Shown: positions 1 to 6,995, counted from the stretch's first letter. The stretch is DNA of 8,596 nt from Lachnospiraceae bacterium UBA3801 (GCA_002368685.1 DFEN01000115.1:1-8596); one strand, 5' to 3'. A program made the numbers and translations. Notes: a model not told the origin generated them from the letters alone.

Positions 1-197
1 TAAATATAATCATGAAGGATCTGATAAAACTGATGGATCCCAAATATATCGAGGTATGGGGCAAGTTTACTCCACGAGGAGGAATATCTATAGATCCTTA
101 TGCGAACTATGGTAAGCCAGGAACTAAGTGGGAGGAAATGGCTTGGAAGAGACTATCTGAGCATGATATGTACCCAGAGAAGGTTGATAATCGATGA
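1..197 (+). CDS. queF: NADPH-dependent 7-cyano-7-deazaguanine (preQ0) reductase QueF, C-terminal end (5' partial)
   Basis: The frame is open from the window edge (first full codon at base 3) to a TGA at 195-197, so this is the last ~64 residues of a longer gene; the ATG at 12 is an internal methionine. QueF reduces the nitrile of preQ0 to the aminomethyl group of preQ1 in the cytoplasm, in queuosine tRNA modification. The visible part carries the highly conserved tail of the short, B. subtilis-type Que[20 protein letters not shown], then [13 protein letters not shown], ending [11 protein letters not shown]. The catalytic Cys and Asp would lie upstream, outside the window, and cannot be checked. 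Its TGA overlaps the folC ATG by four bases (ATGA), so the two are probably translationally coupled. Identification is by remembered family sequence and is firm. Confidence 0.93.
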   Translation, partial: NIIMKDLIKLMDPKYIEVWGKFTPRGGISIDPYANYGKPGTKWEEMAWKRLSEHDMYPEKVDNR

Positions 198-1594
198 CTG
201 ACAGATATAGCGAGATAGAAGAATATATAAGTAGTATTCCAAGATTTACTACGAAGACAGAGCTGAAGAATACCGAGCGACTGCTGGAGATGCTGGGGAA
301 TCCTCACAAGGGTCCTAAGGCTATTCATATAGCGGGAACTAATGGTAAAGGTTCTGTTGCGAAGATGATGTCACTAATACTTGGCGAACGTGGGTTTAAG
401 ACAGGTCTTTTTATATCTCCTCATTTGGTAAGACTTAATGAGAGAATATCTATAAATGGAACTGACATCAGTGATGCCGATATGGTGCATATCTTTGATA
501 AGGTAATGGAGGTTGTTAAAACTGCAACTGTAGTAGAAGGCTCTGAAAAGATATATCACCCTGCATATTTTGAGTTCTTATTTCTTATGGCGGCGGTACA
601 TTTTGCGGAGCAGAAATGTGACTATGTGATATATGAGACAGGACTTGGCGGAAGATTAGACGCAACAAATGTAATCCTACCAGAGCTTAGTATCATCACA
701 TCTATTGGCCTTGATCATATGATGTATCTGGGAGATACTATCCAGGCTATAGCTGGTGAGAAGGCGGGTATCATAAAACCAGGTGTTCCGGTTATTTATA
801 ATACAGGTGATGATATAGCGGATAAGGTAATAGAGAAAAGAGCCTATGAGCTGGGTAGTCCGGCCTTTAGAGTGCCTGATGCTATAGAAAGCGTAGCTAA
901 GTCTTCTAACAGTAAAGAAGTAATAGAAAGTTTCGAAGACTATATAGCAGACTTTTCGGCTCTTTATCAGAAGAATAATGCGGAAACTGCACTCATAGCT
1001 GAACTTGTGAGAACAGGAGCGAAGAGTTTAGGATTATCCGGAGCCGCAGATGATACAGATGGTACAAAGAATACCGATAGTACGAAGGATACTGATAGTA
1101 TAAAGCTTGTAGAAAGAGCTATGCATACCTTCGCGTGGGCTGGAAGAATGGAATTTGTAGCTGATAATATTCTGATGGACGGTGCCCATAATGAGGATGC
1201 TATAAATGCCTTTGTAAAAAGTGTTAAGCATCTTATGGAGGTAACGAAGAATAGTAAGGGCGAGCCCAGGTGGAACCAAATCAGTTTACTATTTGCAGTT
1301 TCAAGCGATAAGGATTATGATAGTATAGTTAGGGTTCTTTCAGAGAACCTGGATTTTGAAGATGTATATGTAGGAGAACTGGACAGCGTTCGTAGACAGG
1401 ATGCAGGCGAAGTGGTAAAGCTATTTCAGAAGTATATGCCGGCGGAGAAGCATTTCGATATAGTTGGAATGCATAGTATCGAGAGTGCGTGGAAGCTTGC
1501 AACGGGAGACCTGCTTGAGGATACACTGCTTGTAATTGTTGGTTCTCTATACATGGTTGGTGAAATAAAGGACATTATAAATAGAGATAAATAG
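194..1594 (+). CDS. folC: Bifunctional folylpolyglutamate synthase / dihydrofolate synthase (FolC, Mur ligase family)
   Basis: FolC uses ATP to add glutamate to dihydropteroate and/or to folate, making and retaining cellular folates in the cytoplasm. The 466-residue product shows the ATP-binding P-loop GTNGKGS (residues 48-54), [11 protein letters not shown] (75-85), [12 protein letters not shown] (148-159), the [10 protein letters not shown] segment (188-197) holding the lysine region used in Mur-type ligases, and the C-domain motifs AGRMEF (316-321) and DGAHN (329-333). It is longer than the usual ~420-440 residues; part of the excess is a low-complexity TD-rich insert at residues 288-304 near the junction of the two domains. 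The ATG at 194 is the natural start because it overlaps the queF stop (ATGA). The next gene starts 11 bases after the TAG. Whether the enzyme has both activities or only one cannot be told from motifs. Confidence 0.95.
   Translation: MTDRYSEIEEYISSIPRFTTKTELKNTERLLEMLGNPHKGPKAIHIAGTNGKGSVAKMMSLILGERGFKTGLFISPHLVRLNERISINGTDISDADMVHIFDKVMEVVKTATVVEGSEKIYHPAYFEFLFLMAAVHFAEQKCDYVIYETGLGGRLDATNVILPELSIITSIGLDHMMYLGDTIQAIAGEKAGIIKPGVPVIYNTGDDIADKVIEKRAYELGSPAFRVPDAIESVAKSSNSKEVIESFEDYIADFSALYQKNNAETALIAELVRTGAKSLGLSGAADDTDGTKNTDSTKDTDSIKLVERAMHTFAWAGRMEFVADNILMDGAHNEDAINAFVKSVKHLMEVTKNSKGEPRWNQISLLFAVSSDKDYDSIVRVLSENLDFEDVYVGELDSVRRQDAGEVVKLFQKYMPAEKHFDIVGMHSIESAWKLATGDLLEDTLLVIVGSLYMVGEIKDIINRDK
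1055..1105 (+). repeat. 18-bp tandem repeat inside folC (2.8 copies, six-residue unit T-D-G/S-T/I-K-N/D)
   Basis: Three successive in-frame units read [12 protein letters not shown] and TDSIK. The unit is 18 bases, and adjacent copies differ at four of 18 and three of 15 positions, several of them synonymous, so it is not a very recent duplication. It sits just before the C-terminal domain motif AGRMEF and is absent from FolC proteins as I remember them. It probably encodes a flexible, solvent-exposed linker. Confidence 0.8.
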
Positions 1595-1605
1595 AAAGGT
1601 GCAAT

Positions 1606-2250
1606 ATGGCTGATCTGGACGAAGAATTAAGACAGTTAGAACAGGATACAGACGAATACTATGGAATAGAGCAGGAACGCCCTGCGAAGAAAATATTTCC
1701 TAAGGAGCAGGAGAAAACCAGAATTCTCAGACTTAAGAGATACAAGGAACAGAACCTTGCGCGTTTTTCCAACATCTATATGCTTGCGGGAATACTTATC
1801 GGAGTTGCTGTATTCTATTTTCTTGTGGTGCCTGAAATTAAGAGTGGCTATAAGGAAGAAATAAGAGATCTGGAGGCTTCATATAACCAGACTCTATCAA
1901 CAAAGAATAGCGAGATAGACAATCTGAAGCTCGAGCTGGATAGTGTTAATAGCAAGAATTCAGATCTTGAGGCTACCCAGACAACCATGCAGACTACTAT
2001 AGATAAACTCACAGAAGAGGTTGAAACGCTTAAAAGAACTGTTGAAAGTGGAGGACTATCAACGACAACAAGTAATGGAACTGTTGGTGAGTCTGAAGCA
2101 GTAATGACTACTCCTGAGGATGAGGGAGTGGGAGCAGAGGATGCAGCTCTGGCTGCACAAAATGCTGCAAATGCAGCAGCAGAGAGAAATAATGCAAGTG
2201 TTATTGGAATCAGTACAGATTCCGTAGAGGGTGTCATTGATCACGAATAA
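1606..2250 (+). CDS. Single-pass membrane protein with extracytoplasmic coiled coil, function unknown
   Basis: I do not recognise a named family. The 214-residue product has an acidic N-terminus (1-25), a strongly basic stretch (28-53, including TRILRLKRYKEQN), one hydrophobic segment at about 57-77 (IYMLAGILIGVAVFYFLVV), a probable coiled coil at about 83-148 with heptad-like Leu/Ile spacing, and a Ser/Thr/Gly then Ala/Asn-rich tail (150-198). Positive charges before the helix suggest a cytoplasmic N-terminus and an exported coiled coil. The start has a ribosome binding site (AAAGGTG) 4-5 bases upstream and lies 11 bases after folC; the next gene starts 9 bases after the stop. Its place beside a glycerophosphotransferase gene suggests an envelope or cell-division role, but this is inference. 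It could be a shortened relative of a larger membrane protein carrying a further C-terminal domain. Confidence 0.85.
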   Translation: MADLDEELRQLEQDTDEYYGIEQERPAKKIFPKEQEKTRILRLKRYKEQNLARFSNIYMLAGILIGVAVFYFLVVPEIKSGYKEEIRDLEASYNQTLSTKNSEIDNLKLELDSVNSKNSDLEATQTTMQTTIDKLTEEVETLKRTVESGGLSTTTSNGTVGESEAVMTTPEDEGVGAEDAALAAQNAANAAAERNNASVIGISTDSVEGVIDHE

Positions 2251-2259
2251 GGTGCGAAT

Positions 2260-3375
2260 ATGGGTGTTTTATTCAGGATAAAACAATATTTCAAAATGTA
2301 TATACAGAATAAATATCTGCCTCGAATATATGAGAAGGCTGTATCTAAGACGGAGGTGGATAAGAATAAGATAATCTTCGCGGATATGCATTCTGAAGGA
2401 ATTCCATATAGTATGCAGACGGTGTACGAGGCACTTCTCCGTCAAGGAAAGAAGCCGCTGAACTATTGTACTGATATCGGAAAGATGTCGGCACTTGGCG
2501 GAATTAAATATATGAAGAAATTCATGAAGGACTATGCTTCGGCAGGAACTGTATATATATGCAGCTATTTCCTGCCGGTGTCCTCCTGTAAGAAGCGTAG
2601 TGAGACTAAGGTTGTTCAGTTGTGGCATTCTGGTGGTCTCATGAAGAAAATGGGTTATGATACTTCGGATGATATCCCGGAATATTATAAGGGGAATGTG
2701 ACTGCAAACTATGATCTGGTTACAGTTAGTGCGCCGGTTTGTGTTCCGGTATGGGAGACGGCTTTGAGACTTCCGCAGGGAATAACAAAGCCTATTGGTA
2801 TAGCCAGAACTGATTTAATGTATGATGAGAAATGGCTTGCAGATAGTGAGAAACTTTTTAAAGAGGCTTATCCGGAAGCAGAAGGAAAGAAGGTGGTCCT
2901 CTATGCGCCAACCTTTTCAGGAAATGCGGCGCATCCTGAATGTCCGGGACTGGATGCAGGACTTAAGGAACTCTTTGAAAAGGAGTTTCCGGAATATTAC
3001 CTTATAATTAGACCTCATCCACATATGAGAACAAAGTATCCGGAATACTTTGATGAAAGCTTCAGTAAGATTTCGACGGAGAGACTGCTGCCACAGACAG
3101 ATATTCTGATCACGGATTATTCATCAATTCTTTTTGATTATTCAATATTCAGAAAACCATTTGTGCTTTTTTGTCCTGATCTGAGTAAGTATAGTGAAGA
3201 ACGAGGGTTGTATGTGGATATAAATACATTTCCTGCTACTGTTGCAGAAAATGCTGACGAACTTGCTAATGCTTTCAGAGAAGAGAAATGGGCAGGTAGG
3301 GACGAGCTTGAAGAGTTCTTCCGGAAATATATGGGAGCCTGCGACGGACATGTGACCGAGAGGATAATATGTTAG
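2260..3375 (+). CDS. CDP-glycerol:poly(glycerophosphate) glycerophosphotransferase-like protein (TagB/TagF family)
   Basis: Enzymes of this family (Glyphos_transf, PF04464) transfer glycerol-phosphate from CDP-glycerol at the inner face of the membrane, to prime or extend teichoic-acid-like polymers or decorate glycans. The 371-residue protein is about TagB size and holds the family landmarks in order: QLWHSGGLMKKMGYD (120-134, the catalytic-His region), GIARTD (180-185), YAPTFS (215-220), RPHPH (251-255, second key His), TDYSSILFD (285-293, nucleotide-binding region) and the usual ending DGHVTERI (362-369). The first motif has WHSGG where WHGTP or WHAxG is more usual. The N-terminus is basic and amphipathic, fitting peripheral membrane binding; there is no signal peptide. 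A GGTGCG ribosome binding site precedes the ATG. No tag/tar cluster or CDP-glycerol synthesis gene is visible nearby, so the acceptor is unknown. Confidence 0.85.
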   Translation: MGVLFRIKQYFKMYIQNKYLPRIYEKAVSKTEVDKNKIIFADMHSEGIPYSMQTVYEALLRQGKKPLNYCTDIGKMSALGGIKYMKKFMKDYASAGTVYICSYFLPVSSCKKRSETKVVQLWHSGGLMKKMGYDTSDDIPEYYKGNVTANYDLVTVSAPVCVPVWETALRLPQGITKPIGIARTDLMYDEKWLADSEKLFKEAYPEAEGKKVVLYAPTFSGNAAHPECPGLDAGLKELFEKEFPEYYLIIRPHPHMRTKYPEYFDESFSKISTERLLPQTDILITDYSSILFDYSIFRKPFVLFCPDLSKYSEERGLYVDINTFPATVAENADELANAFREEKWAGRDELEEFFRKYMGACDGHVTERIIC

Positions 3376-4220
3376 ATACAGAAATTAAGATGCTGGCCTT
3401 TGATCTGGATGATACTGCACTGGATGAAAATGGACAGCTTGCACCAGAAACCAGAGAGGCATTTATAAGAGCGGCAGAGGCTGGGATAGAGCCCGTAATA
3501 GCGAGCGGCAGGTCATTTTATTCCCTGCCGGATGAACTGCTTGAGGTTCCGGGGATCAGATATGCTATCTGCTCAAATGGTGCCAACCTTTTTGATACAG
3601 TAAATAGAAAATGCATCAACTCTATGACGTTGAGTGAGAAGTCAGTCGATCAGATAGTAAAAATTGCTGATGATTATTTAGATACTGTTTATGTGGATGC
3701 ATTTACTGAAGGAGTACCACATTCTGATAGACGACTACTGGATACACTTCTAAGTAATGACAAGATATCCGAACACCGTAAGGCTTATCTTAGAAGAACA
3801 AGGCGTCCAGAGGATGATATCAGAGAATTTATAGAAGATAATAAGAGTCATCTTGACTGCATGAATTATAATGTTTTTGATACAAGGCTTTTCGAAGAGC
3901 TGATGAACAGGCTGGAAAAGGAAGTAGAAAATATATACTTTACTTCGTCTATACCTGAGCTGATTGAGATATCCTACAAGGATAGCGGTAAAGCGGCAGG
4001 TCTTAGGAGAATGTGCGACTATCTGAACCTCCCTATTCAGAATGTGGCAGCATTTGGAAATGCGGATAATGATGCAGAGATGATTAGTGTGGCAGGTCGT
4101 GGTTATGCGGTTGCTAATTCATCAAAGGTGGCACTGGATGCAGCTGATGTAGTCATTGGTCCATGTTGGGAAAACTCAGTTGCACAGGAGATAATGAGGA
4201 TATTAGAGGAGAAACACTAA
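3369..4220 (+). CDS. Cof-type HAD-superfamily hydrolase (sugar-phosphate or nucleotide phosphatase-like)
   Basis: A soluble 283-residue phosphatase of the HAD IIB (Cof) subfamily, which usually dephosphorylates sugar phosphates, FMN or similar metabolites. Motif I is FDLDDTALD (11-19) with nucleophile D12 and acid/base D14; motif II is IASGRS (44-49) with S46; the motif III lysine is K208 (DSGKAAGL); motif IV is AFGNADNDAEM (228-238). The middle part (about 85-195) is the C2-type cap. Motif IV normally reads GDxxND; here the first Asp is Asn (N231), while D235 is kept, so Mg2+ binding may be altered or carried by D235. The ATG overlaps the preceding stop by seven bases, indicating coupling with the glycerophosphotransferase gene. 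The substrate cannot be predicted from sequence. Confidence 0.88.
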   Translation: MLDTEIKMLAFDLDDTALDENGQLAPETREAFIRAAEAGIEPVIASGRSFYSLPDELLEVPGIRYAICSNGANLFDTVNRKCINSMTLSEKSVDQIVKIADDYLDTVYVDAFTEGVPHSDRRLLDTLLSNDKISEHRKAYLRRTRRPEDDIREFIEDNKSHLDCMNYNVFDTRLFEELMNRLEKEVENIYFTSSIPELIEISYKDSGKAAGLRRMCDYLNLPIQNVAAFGNADNDAEMISVAGRGYAVANSSKVALDAADVVIGPCWENSVAQEIMRILEEKH

Positions 4221-4790
4221 ATGAATAAAAAGAGCATTAAAAGCTTCTTTGAGAAGAATGGCACCTCGCTCGCGATACCGCTAGTGATGATAATTATAGG
4301 CCTATTCTTTATATTCTTCCCGGGAAGTGCAATTAATCTCACGGTTAAGGTTATAGGAATCGTATTTGTTATAATAGGTGCAATAATGGCATGCACACTA
4401 CTGGCGGCGTACTCACCACTTACGCTGGCACTGGCTATAATGATTATTCTATTTGGAATCATATGTATAGCATTTCCGGGTTTTATAGCATCGTTTATAA
4501 TAAAGGCTATCGGAATAATGGTGCTAATAAATGCGGCATTCAGGATTCATGATGCATATATGATAAAGGGCAGAAGTGATAAGTTCCTGCAGTATATAAT
4601 AAATGATATTATTACGGTTATTCTTGGAATCGTGCTAATAGCTATTCCCCTGGATATAGCCGGAGCTGTTGTTATTGTCATCGGAGTACTTCTACTTCTG
4701 CTGGGAATAACAAATATAATAAATGTTATAAGAGTTTATATAGATGGAAGATATGTGGACGACGGAACTGACGTTGTCTGGGAGGAATAG
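4221..4790 (+). CDS. Six-helix membrane protein, DUF308/HdeD-like
   Basis: The 189-residue product is almost entirely hydrophobic, with six predicted helices at about 17-34, 38-60, 66-85, 88-108, 125-143 and 146-168, and a short charged C-terminal tail. It shows a threefold internal pattern of G-x-x-I/F-x-x-P followed by I-x-x-IGI-x-x-L: FFIFFPGSAI...VIGIVFVIIGA, IICIAFPGFI...AIGIMVLINAA and IVLIAIPLDI...VIGVLLLLLGI. This is typical of DUF308 (HdeD family), whose E. coli member is linked to acid resistance; the role in Firmicutes is unknown. The ATG follows the HAD stop codon directly (0 bases), with a ribosome binding site GAGGAGA inside the HAD gene. ispF starts 9 bases after its stop. Confidence 0.82.
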   Translation: MNKKSIKSFFEKNGTSLAIPLVMIIIGLFFIFFPGSAINLTVKVIGIVFVIIGAIMACTLLAAYSPLTLALAIMIILFGIICIAFPGFIASFIIKAIGIMVLINAAFRIHDAYMIKGRSDKFLQYIINDIITVILGIVLIAIPLDIAGAVVIVIGVLLLLLGITNIINVIRVYIDGRYVDDGTDVVWEE

Positions 4791-4799
4791 GAGAAATTT

Positions 4800-5342
4800 A
4801 TGAGAATAGGATTGGGATATGATGTCCACAAGCTGGTTGAGGGTCGACCTCTAATTCTGGGAGGCGTAAATATTCCTTATGAGAAGGGGCTACTGGGACA
4901 TTCAGATGCTGATTGCCTCACCCACGCTATTATGGATAGCCTTCTGGGAGCGGCAACTCTGGGAGATATAGGAAAGCATTTTCCGGATACGGATCCAAAG
5001 TATGAAGGGGCGGACAGCCTGATGCTTCTTGCTGAGGTTAAGAAGATGCTGGATGAAAAGGCTTATATCATAGGAAATATAGATGCAACGATAATAGCTC
5101 AGAAGCCTAAGATGGCAGGCTTCATTGAAAAAATGAGACAGAAGATAGCCGATACTCTGGTTCTTGAACTGGATAGAATAAATATCAAGGCTACCACAGA
5201 AGAGGGGCTGGGCTTTACAGGCGAAGGACTTGGAATAGCTTGTCAATCTATAGCACTTCTGGAAACGGTTGATAATTACATATATAGAAATGCAACTACA
5301 GGGATAGTTGGTGAGGTAGGTATGAACGATGGACAGATATAA
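4800..5342 (+). CDS. ispF: 2-C-methyl-D-erythritol 2,4-cyclodiphosphate synthase IspF
   Basis: IspF cyclises CDP-methylerythritol 2-phosphate to MEcPP, releasing CMP, in the non-mevalonate (MEP) isoprenoid pathway. It is a cytoplasmic trimer with a metal at each active site. The signature is complete: GLGYDVH (4-10; ligands D8 and H10), [15 protein letters not shown] (32-46; H42 the third ligand, H34/S35 conserved), [12 protein letters not shown] (55-66), [11 protein letters not shown] (95-105) and [17 protein letters not shown] (131-147). The family usually ends near residue 157; this 180-residue protein has ~22 extra C-terminal residues after ALLETVDNY. That tail runs over the start of the next gene by 14 bases. 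A GGAGAAATTT ribosome binding site precedes the ATG. ispD is not in the window. Confidence 0.96.
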   Translation: MRIGLGYDVHKLVEGRPLILGGVNIPYEKGLLGHSDADCLTHAIMDSLLGAATLGDIGKHFPDTDPKYEGADSLMLLAEVKKMLDEKAYIIGNIDATIIAQKPKMAGFIEKMRQKIADTLVLELDRINIKATTEEGLGFTGEGLGIACQSIALLETVDNYIYRNATTGIVGEVGMNDGQI

Positions 5343-5832
5343 TGAAAGACTAATTGATGCAAAATGTGGAATGGGAAGCATATTGGCTCTATCTTTTTCG
5401 ATAGCTCTTACAGTTGCATCCCTTGGGCTGGTGGTTTTGTCCCCACCACTTGGAGTTCTGCTTCTGGCAGCAGGAATAGCTCTTATATTCTTCACTAAAG
5501 ATGGACTTCATATAGAGTATGAATTCATTATCACAAATGGTGATATCGAGATAGCGAAGATTCTCTCAAAGAAACGCCGTAAATCAATTGGAATAATTGA
5601 GGCAGATAGCATAAGCAGAATGGCAAGCGCCGATGATGAGAGAGTAGCAAATGATATTAGTATCGGCAAATACAAGGTTCGAGAGTTCCTGGGTAAGGCT
5701 CCTGGAGACCATGTGGCAGCAATCTTTACAGGTGAAGGAGACAACCAGAAACTGTTTCTTCTGGATCTGGATGAAAAATGTATAGATCACCTGAATCAGG
5801 TGCTTAAAACTAAAAGTGAATATAAACTGTAA
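5329..5832 (+). CDS. Small two-helix membrane protein with C-terminal cytoplasmic domain, function unknown
   Basis: The 167-residue product has two adjoining hydrophobic helices (about 16-37 and 39-56) split by a SPP turn, then a mixed alpha/beta soluble domain (60-165). From memory it resembles small Lachnospiraceae proteins of the DUF6106 type, in which the segment after the helices reads EYEFxxTNGDIEIxKIxxKKRRK; I hold this family name only loosely. The basic run SKKRRKS (80-86) suggests the domain is cytoplasmic. The ATG lies inside ispF, overlapping its end by 14 bases in another frame, with GTGAGGTAGG ending 8 bases upstream as ribosome binding site, so translation is probably coupled to ispF. 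It is the last gene of the plus-strand train. Confidence 0.8.
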   Translation: MDRYNERLIDAKCGMGSILALSFSIALTVASLGLVVLSPPLGVLLLAAGIALIFFTKDGLHIEYEFIITNGDIEIAKILSKKRRKSIGIIEADSISRMASADDERVANDISIGKYKVREFLGKAPGDHVAAIFTGEGDNQKLFLLDLDEKCIDHLNQVLKTKSEYKL

Positions 5833-5883
5833 GTAAGAGTGGTAGAGAGAAGTCTTAAGACAAACTATAAAATAACAAGAAAT

Positions 5884-5910
5884 AAAAAAGCAGGTGCTTA
5901 GCACCTGCTT
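5884..5910 (-). terminator. Intrinsic terminator of the 77-aa minus-strand gene
   Basis: A perfect 10-bp stem (AAGCAGGTGC / GCACCTGCTT, arms 5888-5897 and 5901-5910) with a 3-base loop. Read on the minus strand it is followed by a run of six T (5884-5889, two of them in the stem) and then ATTT, the classic intrinsic form, 24 bases past the minus-strand stop codon. On the plus strand the same stem is followed only by TTAAATAAAC, so it would serve the plus-strand operon (stop at 5832) weakly at best. Confidence 0.9.
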
Positions 5911-5933
5911 AAATAAACTATATTAACTACAAA

Positions 5934-6167
5934 TCAAGGATCCAGAGGAATCATTTTGAGACCTTTGTACATCTTGGTGTACATACTTTTCTCATCCTTA
6001 TATAGCATAGTACCCCTTGCACCATCACGAATGATATAAGCATACTTATTCTTCTGAACATTCATGTATAATACTTCCTCAACATTAAGCTCTTTGGCTT
6101 TGACTTTTGCGGTATATACATTTACAGGTTCCAGTTTGTATTTTTTGATAGCTTGTTCTACAGTCAT
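5934..6167 (-). CDS. Small basic protein of 77 aa, unrecognised
   Basis: I do not recognise this protein. The frame stays open to 6233, but the ATG at 6167 is chosen because GGAGGAGG lies 7 bases upstream of it. The product starts MTVEQAIKKYKLEP and ends KGLKMIPLDP. It is Lys/Tyr/Met rich, has no cysteine, signal peptide or membrane helix, and looks like a short helical N-terminus (3-12) followed by probable beta strands (about 14-22, 32-38, 41-47, 53-57). It is a one-gene unit with its own strong promoter and terminator, on the opposite strand from both flanking genes. That points to a real, possibly well-expressed gene. The small basic domain could bind nucleic acid or a partner protein, but nothing in the sequence proves a role. 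Confidence 0.8.
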   Translation of the reverse strand: MTVEQAIKKYKLEPVNVYTAKVKAKELNVEEVLYMNVQKNKYAYIIRDGARGTMLYKDEKSMYTKMYKGLKMIPLDP

Positions 6168-6174
6168 GTCAAAA

Positions 6175-6182
6175 CCTCCTCC
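6175..6182 (-). promoter_or_regulatory. Strong ribosome binding site deciding the start of the 77-aa gene
   Basis: On the minus strand GGAGGAGG contains the full AGGAGG core, 7 bases before the ATG at 6167. The longer reading from 6233 begins inside the promoter -35 element and has no such site, so it is rejected. Confidence 0.88.
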
Positions 6183-6204
6183 ACCCTGTTTTGTTGCTCC
6201 TTTA

Positions 6205-6233
6205 AGTATATTGTATAAGTTCCACAAAGTCAA
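6205..6233 (-). promoter_or_regulatory. Near-consensus sigma-A promoter of the 77-aa gene
   Basis: On the minus strand TTGACT (6233-6228) and TATACT (6210-6205) are separated by exactly 17 bases, each one base off the vegetative consensus. The predicted transcript starts near 6198 and has a leader of about 30 bases. It faces away from queH. Confidence 0.82.
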
Positions 6234-6302
6234 CTGTTAAAACTATACATTTTTGTAAAAATATACCATTATACGGACTGTTTTTTGATGGCTTTTTGGA
6301 AC

Positions 6303-6310
6303 GATGAGGT
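6303..6310 (+). promoter_or_regulatory. Ribosome binding site deciding the queH start
   Basis: GATGAGGT contains GAGG (6306-6309), 8 bases before the ATG at 6318. The upstream TTG (6285) and ATG (6288) in the same frame follow a T-rich run with no Shine-Dalgarno match. Confidence 0.65.
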
Positions 6311-6317
6311 TGAAAAT

Positions 6318-6995
6318 ATGAATTATTATAATGAATTTGAAAAACAGATAGAAGAGGTTGATTCGTCGGGAAGAAAACCAACGCTTCTACTTCAGGCCTG
6401 CTGTTGTCCATGTAGCTCTCACTGCTTGGAGGTGCTAAGCGGTCACTTTGATATCACTGTATTCTTCTATAATCCCAACATAGATGAGAGGGAAGAGTTC
6501 GATAAACGTCTCGAAGAGCTGCACCGATTTACTAAAGAAGCTGACTTTGCTCTGTATGTAAAGGTTGTAGAGGGAGAGTATGAGCCGGAGAAGTTCTACG
6601 AGATGGCTAAGGGTAGAGAAATGCTGCCAGAACGTGGCGAGAGATGCTACGACTGCTACGAGCTTCGTCTAAGAAGAACTGCAGAGTATGCCCTCGAAAA
6701 TCACTTCGATTATTTCTCAACAACCCTATCCATCAGCCCCTACAAAAACGCCAACTGGCTGAATGAAATCGGAATGAAGCTCGAAACGGAAATGCGTGAT
6801 AGAGGGCTCGCTGAACACGCAGGTTCGGCGGAAAAGGTGGAAGTACCAATCTTCCTGTTCAGTGATTTCAAGAAGAAAAATGGATATAAAAGATCGATAG
6901 AACTTTCCGACGAATACGGGCTGTACCGCCAAGACTATTGCGGCTGCGTATTCTCGAAAAGAGATAGAGATTTGGCAAGAAGTAAAAACCAATAA
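6318..6995 (+). CDS. queH: Epoxyqueuosine reductase QueH (DUF208 family)
   Basis: QueH carries out the last step of queuosine synthesis, reducing epoxyqueuosine to queuosine in the anticodon of GUN-family tRNAs. It is the cobalamin-independent, iron-sulfur alternative to QueG. The 225-residue protein starts MNYYNEFEKQIEE and shows ACCCPCSSHC (27-36), NPNIDEREEFDKRL (52-65), RCYDCYELRLRRTA (109-122), TTLSISPYKN (135-144) and FKKKNGYKRSIELSDEYGLY (184-203), then RQDYCGCVFS (204-213). The cysteine pairs 28/29, 110/113 and 208/210 are the family's metal and redox set; the first motif has an extra Cys (CCCPC rather than the usual CCxPC). A short insert around 160-176 lengthens the protein slightly. 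No convincing promoter is visible; TATACC (6262) and TATACG (6270) lack good -35 partners. It converges on hslO. Confidence 0.94.
   Translation: MNYYNEFEKQIEEVDSSGRKPTLLLQACCCPCSSHCLEVLSGHFDITVFFYNPNIDEREEFDKRLEELHRFTKEADFALYVKVVEGEYEPEKFYEMAKGREMLPERGERCYDCYELRLRRTAEYALENHFDYFSTTLSISPYKNANWLNEIGMKLETEMRDRGLAEHAGSAEKVEVPIFLFSDFKKKNGYKRSIELSDEYGLYRQDYCGCVFSKRDRDLARSKNQ

Noticed and set aside
1848..2237. Minus-strand 129-codon reading frame
   Set aside because: It lies wholly opposite the coiled-coil gene; its Ser/Val/Ala-rich product is the antisense of a low-complexity coding region.
2269..2628. Minus-strand 119-codon reading frame
   Set aside because: It is antisense to the glycerophosphotransferase gene and shows no protein-like pattern.
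4902..5495. Minus-strand 197-codon reading frame
   Set aside because: It is antisense to ispF, whose family motifs are complete, and crosses into the next gene; its product has no recognisable domain.
5852..5861. Perfect 10-base palindrome GTCTTAAGAC after the last operon gene
   Set aside because: Too short and without a loop or T-run to act as a terminator; palindromes of this size are expected by chance, though it could be an operator-like site.
5584..5904. Minus-strand 106-codon reading frame
   Set aside because: It begins opposite the two-helix protein gene and runs through the terminator hairpin of the 77-aa gene; its Phe/Ser/Cys-rich product looks like antisense noise.
5888..5910. Hairpin considered as the main terminator of the plus-strand operon
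   Set aside because: On the plus strand it is followed by TTAAATAAAC and not a T-run; its geometry fits the minus-strand gene. Weak two-way use cannot be excluded.
6285..6317. Upstream TTG/ATG starts for queH
   Set aside because: No ribosome binding site precedes them, and related QueH proteins begin near the MNYxxE motif that starts at 6318.
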